Positions 20,670 through 31,140 of a stretch of 64,000 nt of DNA are shown piece by piece. Positions within the stretch are counted from its first letter, which is position 1. The number at the start of each line of letters is the position of its first letter. The notes beneath the pieces were generated by a model. That model was given only the letters and a program-made list of their open reading frames with translations, made no database searches and had not been told where the DNA came from. The position numbers and the translations under genes were made by a program. This DNA is from Trachythela sp. YZ-2020 (lineage: Eukaryota; Cnidaria; Anthozoa; Malacalcyonacea; Clavulariidae). Location of the stretch: the NCBI GenBank assembly GCA_016169945.1, contig JADLSH010000103.1:292001-356000 (forward strand), in the 5' to 3' direction.

Positions 20670-21700
20670 ATGGGGTAATATCAGGAGACCTATTTTGCTT
20701 GTAAAATTATTTTTATAGTATCTGTTATTTATAGCAAATACTATTTAAAAAAAAATGAAATTTCATTAAGTATAAGAACATCTAGATTCATGCAATATAT
20801 TGTGTCAATAATATATTTTCAATTTTGCAGTTAGTGAAAAAGACGCTGGCCAAGGTTATTGTGGGCCACTGGAATTATCAAAGAAATACTGATACCCTTC
20901 CTCCTACTGTATGGATTGGCAAAGAAATAGTGGTAATCAATTTCAGTTTGGAGATATAATCGATGTTGTGATTTGTCAGCTTGCAACAAGGTACCCAAAG
21001 ATCACAGTAAAAACATCTATATTTTCCTGTTTTAAAGACATTTTATATATATTTGGCAAGAATGAGTCTCCAAATGTAGACCGGTGTGAACTGCATTATA
21101 TTTGATTGATCGTTATGATAAGCAATAGATCAAGAAATACCAAGAGTACAGAAGCGGAGTTGGCTGTCACAAATCGTCTTTTAGCCGTACAGAATGCTTT
21201 TGCAGTATACTATCACATACAGTACAGCACCCTAACACCGTAGCATGTGCAGTACATGTACATATATTGCAATCATGCAATCATTGTTTTGTCTATCCAA
21301 GCCAAAGGCATTGTCTTCTAAATACAGTAACAGTATTATTTGTGACTGTCAATGCAACCTTTGTACTCTTCCTTGTGTGATCCAAGCTTCTTATTAATGG
21401 TTTGGTCTAGACTTTGCTTAAATAAATTCCAAATATATTTGGGACCGTACCAAAACTTTGCAACTTTACAAGTCTGAATTTGTCCCGGTCCATGTACATG
21501 TAAATGTAGTTTTTACTCTTTAGTTTTATTATTATAAGTAGTAATATTAAATGTAAAGAGAACAGAAAGCTAACATTGAACTTAAAGTAGCAATGAATCT
21601 TAGATTGTTAGCCAAATTTGTTTATACATGTAGTTTGTATCAACTTTAAAAGGAAATACATGATTTTTACCAAATTGATTCAGTATTTTTGTGTTCCAGT
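20670..21700. other. Unassigned sequence
   Basis: AT-rich. A possible splice acceptor (ttttcaattttgcag, ending 20830) precedes a short open stretch (VGHWNYQRNTDTLPPTVWIG) with no recognisable domain. I do not call a gene. Confidence 0.35.
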
Positions 21701-22229
21701 ATAATGTAGATTTGACCTATTTTATAATAGGTTAAATGTACGTCTTAAGTTTTTACCTATTTTTTTAGTTGAAGCAACTGTGTGTAACCAATGAAAATGG
21801 GTTATCTTAGACTCATGGCCTTAACCGTTATTTATCGGTTGTTATAACTAATAATTATAGGTTGAACCTGTATTGACCAAATCTTATTGGTTAAATCAAC
21901 AAAATATTATTTGTTAAATTGATCAAATATTTATTGGTCTAAACGATCTATATATTTTAGGTAAAAACTACCCATGTTTCTTATTTGGTTTAACCCAAAG
22001 AAATGGGTTATAATGACATATTTGTAATTTGTCAAAATAACCATTTAATTATTTGTTAAATTAACCCATATATTATACGTTAAAGTAAGTATTTGGAATG
22101 GTTTGTTTTAACCTATTTAATTTTAGTTATTTCAACCGATTTAAATAACCTATTTCAGTTGGTCTAGTTGTCCTAGACCAACTGAAACAACCTATTTTTT
22201 GGTTGTTTTAACCTATCAGTTTTTACACT
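21700..22229. repeat. AACCTAT/ATAGGTT palindromic motif cluster
   Basis: About 25 variants of ttaacctatt, aataggttaa, ggttaaa and ttggttga occur in both orientations within 530 bp. One perfect local palindrome, agttggtctag/ctagaccaact, lies at about 22157-22185. The right edge ends gtttttacactg (22218-22229), whose complement cagtgtaaaaac looks like a transposon terminus, but the left edge (cagtataatgtag near 21697) matches it poorly. No coding potential. Confidence 0.7.
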
Positions 22230-22484
22230 GCAAGATTTGATAAATTTAATATCATTGTTTCAGAAAAAGAACTTGGTTTCTCCATGACCTGGACGTCTAC
22301 AACTTCATTAGTTGTTTTTTTTTGCAATTTAAAGAAAAGAACATGTTTGTTGAGAAGCTTTTGAAAATTCCAGTCAAATGGATTTTAGTCGAATGGATTT
22401 ATATATATAGTAGAACATTATCATTCATGTGATAATAAAGGCAACTGTAGTATTGCGGTTTACCCCTAAATGGCTAAATTCAAC

Positions 22485-22640
22485 CATGATCAGGGCCTTT
22501 TTTAAGAAATCGTTAGCATCATCGAAAGGGGACGTAACAAGTAGGTGGTGTATTACAGGTGTGGGAAGGTGAAGGGGGGTCTGGGGGGGGTTTGTATTCT
22601 TGTCCCCCCGAAAATTTTTGTAGTCTTGAGTCGCTGTGGC
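22485..22640. repeat. G/C-run element fragment
   Basis: 'cagggccttttttaag' followed by a stretch with 'aggggggtctggggggggttt' split around a 'ccccccgaaaatttt' tail. The second half resembles 43118-43160 ('ggggtctggggg', 'ccccccgaaaat'), so both probably belong to one hAT-like family. I could not find the other end. Confidence 0.45.
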
Positions 22641-23159
22641 TTGATTTCCTGCATTTTCAGAGACAATTTTTTATATATCCCATCTAAACGGAGCCAGGTT
22701 TTGTTGTGAGAATACCATAACTTTCCTTTAAACTCAGTTTTTTCTCCTTTAATTATCCTTTCTTATTTCCTTGAGAAATAGATCTTATATTGAAGTCCTG
22801 CATGTACGGACGAAAATGTGAGAATTTTAACCAAAAAATGAGCATGTCAAAAATAGAAATCAGACAGGATCCCATGGCAGATCTGACGTTAACTAAGAAA
22901 GCTCTAACAATATAACTTGAACAGCTTGGGTTTGTTGGGCGTACGCAAGTTCCAGAATTTGACAAGTGTCGTGAAAACAGCAAGATCTGCCCTTCCCGCA
23001 TCCAATTAGCGTTGCCTTTTAGTCAACTACTTTTTCTGTGCAAGAATTCCAATAAGCGATGCTGTGCAGAAATTAATTACACTGAAGGTCACTTGCAAGA
23101 TACATTAGCCATTTTGATGACGTAGTTATTTTTATGGTCTAAATACTCCCATTTCGTTT
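22641..23159. other. Unassigned sequence
   Basis: No repeat partner and no recognisable coding sequence. Confidence 0.35.
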
Positions 23160-24173
23160 TTGGAATTACATTGTCTCGCTGCAGAGTTTCGAAATACAAT
23201 CCCGCATGGTAGAAATACAGTCAAAAGAAGCATTTTCGGTCAACACTATTGCTGTATACAAGGGTAGAATAATTTTCACAGATCAGAAAAACACAGAATT
23301 ACGTCCTTATCATTTGCCAGCAGCATGGAGGTATTTGCGGGTGAGTTCAACCACTCTTTTAAATCAAGATGGACCTGCAGTTTCCTGTCAGTTTTATCAA
23401 CCAACTGGGGTCTCTGTTGAGTTTGATCGTGTAATATATGTTCACTTTGCAATTCCTGGACAGGATGTATCAAAATATTCTCCACTCTAGTTCACACTAC
23501 CCAACAACTCAGTGTCATGGGCAAATTGTAAATATAACCTTTTATGTGTACGACAAGCACGAGAAATACCAAAGATACAAGCAATGTTTCCTTGATTAAA
23601 GCAATTCTTCATGTTAAATCATGTCTGGATGTTCTTCGTGGTAACGAAACTGTGATTCGAAACTCATACGACAAGTCACCAAAATCGGTGAATGGTTCTG
23701 AAGGAAACGTCCCTGGAAAATCCGTAGTCTCAGAAATCTCTAAAAAGGACAACTAACTGGTCACCTATCTGCTACTAACCCTAACTAGCTCAAAGTCGTC
23801 GCATACAGTGCCTGATCGGGCAGCAAGTTTTATCGACGTACTTGATATCAAGCCACTGCCAGCAGGTAATGGAGCAGAAGAGGAAATACGTTCATTGCGT
23901 GAGTGAGTTCTGTCATATGTTACTGCGTTGAGACACTTCTCCTGTCTTCAGGCTGAGTAGCAGATTAAAACGAGGAAAAAGGAATTAGCAGCGTCCTTTT
24001 TTCCTTGAAGAATACAATTTCGAGTCAGATGAAGAAGACGAGGCAAATTCAATTGCAACCGGTGAAGTAATGGACGAATTTTGTAACCCGAAGAAATATT
24101 TGATGGACGTCTCCTCCTCGTTTGGTAGGACGGTGAAATTTAATAGTCGACTGATATTCTGAATTTCACGTTC
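23160..24173 (+). pseudogene. NHL-repeat-like protein, decayed gene
   Basis: A stretch following a plausible acceptor (tctcgctgcag, ending 23184) encodes NTIAVYKGRIIFTDQKNTEL and, after it, GPAVSCQFYQPTGVSVEFDR and VIYV, resembling NHL-type beta-propeller repeats. Further downstream, KSVNGSEGNVPGKSVVSEIS (about 23685-23745) and an acidic tail ESDEEDEANSIATGEVMDE (about 24020-24080) resemble parts of a protein group I recall from cnidarian genomes. Stops and frame changes separate the pieces. It could be a host pseudogene or a captured transposon gene. I rely on memory for the family. Confidence 0.45.
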
Positions 24174-24425
24174 CAAGCTATAAGTACACGATTTCGTAAC
24201 ATCTTATACATTAGATATGCAATCCAGATTTTGATTGATTTCAATGCGTTAAGCTGTATTTTCAAATTTTCTATGCAGAGAAAAGTTACAGAAACAAACA
24301 TAGGACAAATCAAAGAGAAAATTATGTTCCGTGGCTGAAATTTAGAGAACGATTATTCGAGGCATATACTGTTGTTGGACTCTATGAATTGTATCCTACT
24401 ATAGTAGAAGGTGTTTCTGTTTAAA

Positions 24426-24603
24426 TATTCGAACAAAAATTTATATACATTTTTTAGACCTAGCCAGGAGCTCAGTTTTCTAGAGCGCTGCACCGGAATC
24501 GCAGGGCGGCAGGTTTAATTTCTGGCAGAGGGCTTAAGTTGAATTTTTCGCAACTGCTCCTTGCTAGGTCTAAAAAATGTATATAAATTTTCGTTGGAAT
24601 ATT
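24426..24603. mobile_element. Foldback element carrying a tRNA-like promoter
   Basis: Inverted arms aatttatatacattttttagacctagc and the complement at 24564-24600 surround a tRNA-like core (24470-24535). The core contains an A-box-like agctcagttttctagagcgc and a B-box-like ggcaggtttaatttctgg with a cgctgcaccggaatcgcagg centre, as in tRNA-derived SINEs. Each arm is about 40 bp. The arrangement of a Pol III type promoter inside a short foldback is unusual. No target duplication was resolved. Confidence 0.7.
24470..24535 (+). ncRNA. tRNA-like sequence (SINE head)
   Basis: It contains A-box and B-box matches about 34 bases apart, but the acceptor stem and anticodon arm do not form a convincing tRNA cloverleaf and the B-box has 'ttaa' where tRNA genes have ttcga. 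I read it as a decayed tRNA-derived promoter, not a functional tRNA gene. Confidence 0.5.
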
Positions 24604-25310
24604 CCATCTACAATTGCCTTCTAATTCCTTAGTCCTGCGGGATAACGGGATTTGAAGCTAACATTGGCCGGGATGACGAATTTCAGGACCCGATAGAAGG
24701 CCTTCTAGCGCGGATCGATGGCGAAAATTCTGTGCAGTCTAGTCTACTTTTTTTCAGGGATTAGTAGAGTCACTAAATTACGTATCATGAAATTGAAAGT
24801 ATATCGACAATCACGTAAGCTGCAGATTTTGTTTATTTCTCTCTCTTAGAAGGTAAATTTGTCTCTTTTTTAACAATATCAAAATTTTAATACAATTTAG
24901 GACTGAATCGAGCACGAGCGGGCTGCTCTGTCTATATTCAGTTGCGTCGCCATTGGAGCCTGGGTATTAAGCTGTTTTCTGGCAACGCTATCACGAACAC
25001 ACAGTATGCCCGTTCGCAGATTAAGCGGTGGGCATGACTCTAGAGAAATCGAACAAGATAACGAAATTCATTGGTTGTCGTTATTTCAATGTCACCCGAC
25101 ATCGTGATTTTTTGCGGGAGGTTCGCGTGGCAATAAACGAAAAGCGATTGCGGATCGCAAAATGTGTTCATTTCTTTAAATGATGGTTTTAAAATGTCAT
25201 GGGCTTCTGTCTTATTAAAGATTGTTTTCGATTATTTGTTTTTCATTACGTTCGTTTTGCCCACGCGGTGGGAGCGACCTATTCGAGTCACGTCACTAAT
25301 TATTTGAGCG
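24604..25310. other. Unassigned sequence
   Basis: No recognisable gene. GC rises slightly around 24900-25150, without a conserved motif. Confidence 0.35.
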
Positions 25311-25313
25311 GCC

Positions 25314-25781
25314 ATGCCAAGAATGTTGAATGTAGTTCAACTCATCAACTTAAGAATAATATCCCTGAATTCAAGAATTCGTAAAATGTCGCAAACCACC
25401 ATACTTAATCGTTTAACAAAGGGAAATGAAACTCTCTTGAAAAACTTAAATCTCAAAAACAAGTCTAATCCAGACACACCCATGCACACCGAACAGAGTA
25501 ATGGGAAACCATCTCACTTTGGTACAACAAATCACAAAAGCGTAAACGTGACTGGTAATATTCAAAATATTAATAAATATTACCCTTTTCCAGGTATAAT
25601 CTCAGATCGTTTACGATTCAGCAATTCGAATAGTAATCTCAATAAAATTGCTAGTATTAAGAAAAAATTGAATTGTATCAAAATTAAAAAAATGCGAATC
25701 ATCAATTGCCTGCTTAATTCCATCTACTGTATACTCCTTACTAACGCATGCCATATAATCTGGTATTGCTGCCCTGAATAA
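25314..25781 (+). CDS. Unidentified 155-codon frame next to non-LTR fragment
   Basis: An open frame that is Asn/Lys-rich with a hydrophobic end, lying directly before the non-LTR remnant at 25790. It may be the degraded 5' part of that element, but it shows no PHD-finger, endonuclease or gag-like motif that I recognise. AT-rich composition alone could give this frame. Confidence 0.2.
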   Translation: MPRMLNVVQLINLRIISLNSRIRKMSQTTILNRLTKGNETLLKNLNLKNKSNPDTPMHTEQSNGKPSHFGTTNHKSVNVTGNIQNINKYYPFPGIISDRLRFSNSNSNLNKIASIKKKLNCIKIKKMRIINCLLNSIYCILLTNACHIIWYCCPE

Positions 25782-25788
25782 TCTCTTT

Positions 25789-26745
25789 TTGGTCAAAATT
25801 ACAGAGTCCTGGCTAAATTCAAACATTCTGGACGCTGCTGTATCTGCTGTTGGGGTGGGGGACCGCGGAATACTTATAAGAAAACTCGCTGAAATGAACG
25901 TGTCTAAGTGCTCTTGGCTATGGACGCGGAGCTTTCAAGACGCGAGAAATCAACAAGTGAATCTGGGAGGTGTCCTGTCATCCACAAGATCATGCCCTTC
26001 AGGAGACCTCCATGGCTACGTCATATTGTTTAAAGTCCATGTGAATGACCTTGAAGATTGCATCGCTAACCATGTAGATATCAATGCGTACAAATTTGCC
26101 GACGATTGCACTCAAGATGAAGTGATTCCCTATGGTTCTACCAGTCACATGCAAGAAGCACTTGACGCAATGAATAACTGAGCATTTAGAAACGAGACGA
26201 AATTTAACGCCAAAAAGACCTAGCTAATACACGTGGATCTGCTTTAAAGATGCAATTCCTGAGCCACCACCACTTATGATTGGTAGTGATAAGATAGAAA
26301 TAGTGAACTCGTTTAAGTTGCTGGGTGTCTGGATTAAAGATGACCTTAAATGGAATTATCTCATAAAAGAAACTTTTTTCCCCAATTTACAGAATAAAGT
26401 GGGCTTAAAATAAGGCATATATTGGAATACGCGGCACCTATATCAGGTGGTCTACCACAGTACCTAATTGACGAGCTGAAGAATATCCAGGTTAGAAGTA
26501 TGAGAATTCTGTGGTAACCAAGTTGTTCGCTTCAAACTCTCAAACAGCGTCGGGCACTTACGAGTACAAAAAGATCGGCAGCGATGAAAGGCATCCATGC
26601 AGGAAATATATCCCTAACTTAGTAATAAACAATTATGACCTAAGAACGCCAAAAATCCTCCCACTCGTTTTCTCTAATACTAAAACATACCAACTATCGT
26701 TTATCCCTTGCGCTAACTCATTGTTATAAACAATATTTATAAATA
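25789..26745 (+). pseudogene. Non-LTR retrotransposon ORF2 remnant, internally deleted
   Basis: The frame starts with an endonuclease segment (KITESWLNSNILDAAVS) and jumps directly to late reverse transcriptase (GILIRKLAEMNVSKC, QQVNLGGVLSSTRSCP), with the catalytic YKFADDCTQDEVIP box intact. After a stop at 26179 and frame changes come FKLLGVWIKDDLKWN, HILEYAAPISGGLPQYLIDE and a C-terminal tail (TPKILPLVFSNTKTY, ending 26729). So endonuclease is fused to RT by a large internal deletion. Confidence 0.8.
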
Positions 26746-26805
26746 AAATATAGTTGTAAATCCATTGCATTTTTACATTAAAGATGGATAAAAATAAATA
26801 TTATT

Positions 26806-26935
26806 ATAACAATAACTTCGACGTATCGAGCAAAGGCACTTCGTCTGGATGTTAGTTACTCAGGATGTTAGAGACGAAGAGTCTTCGCTCGAAACGTCGA
26901 AGTTCTTGTTATATTTCCCAGGTAGTTTGATCCTA
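26806..26935 (+). repeat. Head-to-head pair of decayed hammerhead-like repeats, copy 2
   Basis: The right half (26871-26905) reads gagacgaagagtcttcgctc then gaaacgtcgaagttc: GACGA, a stem II-like hairpin and GAAACGTC remain but the C-U of the CUGANGA box is lost. The left half (26808-26848) is an inverted diverged copy (complement ccagacgaagtgcc, gctcgatacgtcgaag). Downstream 'cttgttatatttcccaggtag' is shared with copies at 6120 and 49280. Confidence 0.65.
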
Positions 26936-27867
26936 TAAAGCATTTAAGCATATCTTTTCCATTCCAAGTCTGCGCAAGACGGCGAGCGGATGGATTTTTT
27001 CACGCTCCGTATTTTTTATACTTTTTCTTACTCTATACGAGGATAGAGGAAACGAAAGTCGACTCCCTAACGTCCATAAAGATTTCTTCTAGCACTGGGA
27101 AGATTAATTTGTCCGTGAAAAGGTTTTCCGCAAAACGTCACTTTCCAGAATTTGGAAGGTAAATTCTGATTGGTTGAGGGGAAAATAGCAGAACTCGTTC
27201 TGGCGCTCGATTCAGCAGACGTTTGTTTTTAACAACGTCTGCGAGCAGGCTACATACCATGGCTCATCAGCATGCCTAGGAAACACAATTTGCCATATAT
27301 TATGCTTCTTGATATCGTATTACAAACCATGCGGTCAAAGACTCAAAATTTCGACACAACAATTTGTGTTAATACTCTTTTGTAGTATTAATATTTGGTT
27401 CGGTCGACAAAAATACATCCGCAATACCTTGGCTGATACAAATATTACAACAAATGCGAATATAACGACTATATAATAATATAACTGACCTTTTGACCAA
27501 CCGCAAATGTATGCCAAATTTCCTAATTCAGCCAAGCGGCTTTTAATACCGGCGTGAAATAGACACACTTTTATCTTAGTAATACTCAGTAATAGTATTA
27601 GTATCAGACTATAAAGTATAAACTAATATAAATAGAATCTCTTTTAATACCTTATTTTGTTGACGAGCAACTCTGGGTATGAACATTTCTGCGCCAAAAT
27701 CTCTCGACAGACTGATATCGATTATCGGTGTCATTGATAGCATCTAAAAGCTCTTGGACAGATCTTGTATCCAAAGCGTGCATTATACTCGATACTCAAA
27801 CCAATTTGAACCTTTGCGGTCAAGTAGCAATCAGAAAGACTTTATTTTCATTTCGTATTGACTGAAG
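26936..27867. other. Unassigned sequence
   Basis: No gene recognised. A short hairpin cagacgtt/aacgtctg lies at about 27217-27242. Confidence 0.35.
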
Positions 27868-27947
27868 ACTGCTGAATACCCCAAGGAGCGACTGCTGAAT
27901 ACAGAATACCCCAAGGAGCGTCTGCTGAATACCCCAAGGAGCGAATT
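27868..27947. repeat. Tandem repeat, 23-bp unit, three copies
   Basis: 'ctgctgaataccccaagga' + 'gcga/gcgt' occurs three times, the second copy with a 7-base extension (cagaata). It is a short minisatellite. Confidence 0.85.
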
Positions 27948-28339
27948 AGTCAAGATGAGTCAAACAAATCGAGCAAATGAGAAAGGACAAAATTTCTTTA
28001 ACCAGCCAATCAGAAAGCTCGAATATTGCCCAAATGAGTCAGACCCCGCAAACGTTAGTCAAAATGCAAGTGGACCAATCAAATGCCTAGAATCCGTCTC
28101 AGATTAGTCAAAACTCACGCAGATAACCGCTATTTTGACTTTTTTTACTGCAGGCTGGGCCGCTGCACGAAATTGATAACTGGAGTATTTTTGAATATTA
28201 AGTACTTCCCTGTCGGCTGCCGCTGCATGAAATATTAAAACTGGACTATGTATTTTTATATCTGCGCAATTTTTACCTTAGTCGCGTGACTAGTGTGACT
28301 ACCCCTAGATCCACCCCTGAAAACAACTAACCGGTCATG

Positions 28340-29298
28340 TTCCTACTATGCCTACTCAAGTGAATCTCGCCGGATCCTATTACGCTGTGAACACATATAA
28401 AAATCCTGGTCCTATTACTAAACAGAAATCTGTTAAGTGCGACAAATACGAAAAGACGGTTAGACGAAACCAAAAGTATATTACTTTTAATGTCTGTTTC
28501 AATCAATGCCATATTAAGTGTCTAAATATCAAATCAGCGAATAGTGATTGGATATGCCCTCAATGTATAGGATCAGTTCTCCCTTTCTATGGTTGTTCTG
28601 ATGCAAATATGTTCGATGAAGGACTCGACATAACTGAATACAACACAACACCCTAACAAACTTACAGACCCTTAATTATCTTTTTAGAGAATGTTTGGAG
28701 AGACATGCTCCTCTCAGAAGAGTCCGCATCACACGTCCTCCGGCTCTGTGGATAAAGTGCCCCTTAATACAAGATCTTCAACATCAAAGAGACACCTTAC
28801 GACAAGAAGCGCACAGTACAAACTCAGACGAAAGCTGGTGTAAATTTCGAGCTGTTAGGAACAAGTTTAAAGTGGCTATATGAACTGCACGTAAAACTTT
28901 TATCGAGACTGCCCTGTCTTCAAAGAGATCACGTGATGTATGGCCATTATCCACAGGATCATTAAACCTAATCCGAAGCCACTCCACATGGATCCTGATA
29001 TTTTCAACACTCACTTTGCCACCACTGCCCAGAGGACACTCAAAACGTCAGCGATTCCGATTGAACAACCTTTCAATTCCTGATTCCTGACCCTCATTCG
29101 GCCAAGCCTGGTTTGCATCTCAAACCAGTTGCACGTGAAGATGTTCTGAGTGGTATTAAAGGCTTACGATCCGACTGCTCAACTGGCGGAGACCAAATAC
29201 CAGTAACATTTGTAAAGTTAACTGCTGACTACTTAGCTGGTCCTTTGATGAACATTATTAATATCTGTATTGAGAATAATCAATTCCCTAAACACTAA
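28340..29298 (+). pseudogene. Non-LTR retrotransposon remnant with PHD-like N-terminus, internally deleted
   Basis: 28348-28656 encodes a zinc-finger head, with cysteines/histidine in KCDKYEKTVRRNQ, FNVCFNQCHIKC and WICPQCIG, resembling the PHD-like finger that precedes the endonuclease in some invertebrate LINEs. After a stop it jumps to the post-endonuclease linker (ERHAPLRRVRITRPPALWIK, ESWCKFRAVRNKFKVAI; 28695-28883) and then the start of reverse transcriptase (VAREDVLSGIKGLRSDCSTG, GDQIPVTFVKL; 29113-29298). The endonuclease itself is missing and RT is cut off. Confidence 0.8.
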
Positions 29299-29871
29299 AT
29301 ATCGAACAAGTTCCAAAACCCCATTGGCTTAAAATATATGTCAGAATGCCATTAAATTACAAAAGAATGATGATATAAAATACATTTGCTTACCCAAGTG
29401 CGAAAATCAATTTCTCAATAAAATGCGCTCGAAAAACTTGTGAGTTTAGTGTAAACATTTGAGTCGTTACCTACTAATTTGTCATAAGAATTAAAACAAG
29501 ACATGAAAATCAATCTAAGATTATTTTTATTAATAAGTTTGAAAATAGAAATTCTTAACTCTGGTATTTGGATGCTTACTTTAAATTATGTTTTTATGTT
29601 TTTGCACCATTCCTCATCCAGTTTCCCCCTTCAATTTCAACTCACAAGACCGCTTTCACCAGTCCGCAGCCGCATCACACACAGCTCAGCGGGCTATGAG
29701 AGCGTTTCTCCGCCCGGGTTTAAAGCGCCCAGGTTTTGTCATATCTATCTTCCATATATCAGTAATGGGAGTTACCCCCTAAGCCCCATCTACTAATGCC
29801 TGAAAGAGTAGGTCTAATAGGCATAATTTCAACTATTAATCTCTAATATTTGTCTTCAAATGGTTTTTGGT
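29299..29871. other. Unassigned sequence
   Basis: No gene recognised. A stretch at about 29672-29730 has weak resemblance to tRNA A- and B-boxes but does not fold convincingly. Confidence 0.35.
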
Positions 29872-30235
29872 TTAAAGAGAAATACCTTCACCGTTGGTGG
29901 CCAAAAAATATTGGAGACTTATACAATAAGCTGTGTAACAACACCCTGAAAAATCCAAGGTTAGGCCCCACAAATCTACTACACGTTCAGAAGGGCTTAC
30001 ATCATCCATAAACGTCACAGAGATTTTATGGCATGGAACAAATCTAATGCAATATAGAGCTCGCTTCGCACTATCGAAGATGTTGGTACGGAGAACATTA
30101 AACATAGTACTAACATTTACTTGCTGAGATAATTCTAAGGACAAAGCTTTCAAAGAGGGGATAGTTTGAACATGATCGTCATCCTTATTGGGCACAAACA
30201 TTTCTACTGCATCATCAGAATTAATTTCTTCATTG
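29872..30235 (-). pseudogene. HECT-family ubiquitin-ligase-like exon, frameshifted
   Basis: The minus strand reads from a plausible acceptor (tatagatag, intron side, ending 30236) through EEINSDDAVEMFVPNK, LNV-type helix NVSTMFNVLRTNIFDSAKRA and KISVTFMDDVSPSERVVDL. The last part matches the start of the HECT fold in a group of HECT-like proteins common in cnidarians and fishes (F.DD...SE.AVDLGGP.R.FF pattern). After VVDLWG the expected frame continues only with a one-base shift near a T run at 29948-29953 (FFRVLLHSL). The catalytic cysteine region is not in the window. Host gene or transposon-amplified copy: undecided. Confidence 0.6.
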
Positions 30236-30289
30236 CTATCTATAGTTCCCCATATTGATCATCAACAATAAACATTAATCATACTGTAC

Positions 30290-30363
30290 CTGATGTCAAC
30301 ATTTTCCATCTCCAATGCCAAAGCAATGGCGGCATTCGTCTCAATTTGCTCAGTCTGCTCTGG
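30290..30363 (-). CDS. Possible middle exon of the HECT-like gene
   Basis: The minus strand encodes PEQTEQIETNAAIALALEME and continues to a 5' splice site (atcag then gtacag, exon end 30290). The upstream edge aacacaaag is a weaker acceptor candidate. The acidic/Ala-rich peptide just before a HECT exon fits the disordered segment that precedes HECT domains in this group. Confidence 0.4.
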
Positions 30364-30930
30364 CTTTGTGTTGGATAATATACAAACCAACAACATGTTT
30401 CAGGGTCTTAATCATAGATCGATGGCATACGACCTTTCAATTTTGCCTTAAATTGGGTTGACTTTCATTATTATCACCCTAACTTTAACCATCAATTGCT
30501 TCTTTTAATAACGAAATTTTATAGGTATACAAGTCTGATCAGAGTACAAAAGGTCATAGCTTTCTATAGTTTCTACTTCTCTCTTGTTGTTAGATTTCAG
30601 TTTATCAAATGCAGCATACAGCAGTTCTTTCCTATCAGATCACTTCTCCGCCCTTTCATATGTGTTTAATCATTTGTAATTATTCAGTTTAACAACTGAT
30701 ATTCTATGTGCATGAATATGATAATATTTTTAAACTATTTTTTGTACAAACGGCGAGCGGTTGCTGCATGCACGTATTTCTAGTTTGATAATTGACACAT
30801 ACATTCAATGTTATTTTTGTCCAGGCATTCATCATTTGTATCTTTTTGACACATCTCCTCAGCTGTTTAATTTTTTGGAATCCTAAAATTCTACTAGATG
30901 TATACGTGCAAGCAGGTGGGGTAAACTTAC

Positions 30931-31025
30931 TTGTTGTTCCAGAGTCTACATTTGCTTGATTGATTTGAACCACAAATTTGACAAAACTTGTACGATGTCA
31001 GCCAATAATGTTGAACAACCGCCAT
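30931..31025 (-). CDS. Possible first exon of the HECT-like gene
   Basis: A minus-strand ATG in good context (aaacATGg, 31023-31025) opens MAVVQHYWLTSYKFCQICGS and reaches a strong 5' splice site (caa then gtaagt, 30930-30925). It contains one C-X2-C pair. The link to the downstream exons is by order and strand only. Confidence 0.3.
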
Positions 31026-31140
31026 GTTTATGCTTATTGTATGTGGTCGCGGCAAAAGGTGCGAAATGATAAATTTTAATGACTTTCGAAACCTTGAATG
31101 GTCAGCGGTCTATTTAATCAGTCTCGTGAATCGTGTATAA

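Noticed and set aside
25611..25826. 71-codon minus-strand frame opposite the 155-codon frame
   Set aside because: Likely a shadow of an AT-rich region; it overlaps the recognisable plus-strand endonuclease fragment.
27235..27265. Hammerhead-like CTGATGAGCC (minus strand)
   Set aside because: Only the first core box is present; no stems.
27868..27947. CRISPR-like spaced repeats
   Set aside because: Units are directly adjacent with no unique spacers, and the DNA is eukaryotic.
29672..29730. Candidate tRNA gene
   Set aside because: A-box-like agctcagcgggc and a weak B-box, but no acceptor or anticodon stem could be paired.
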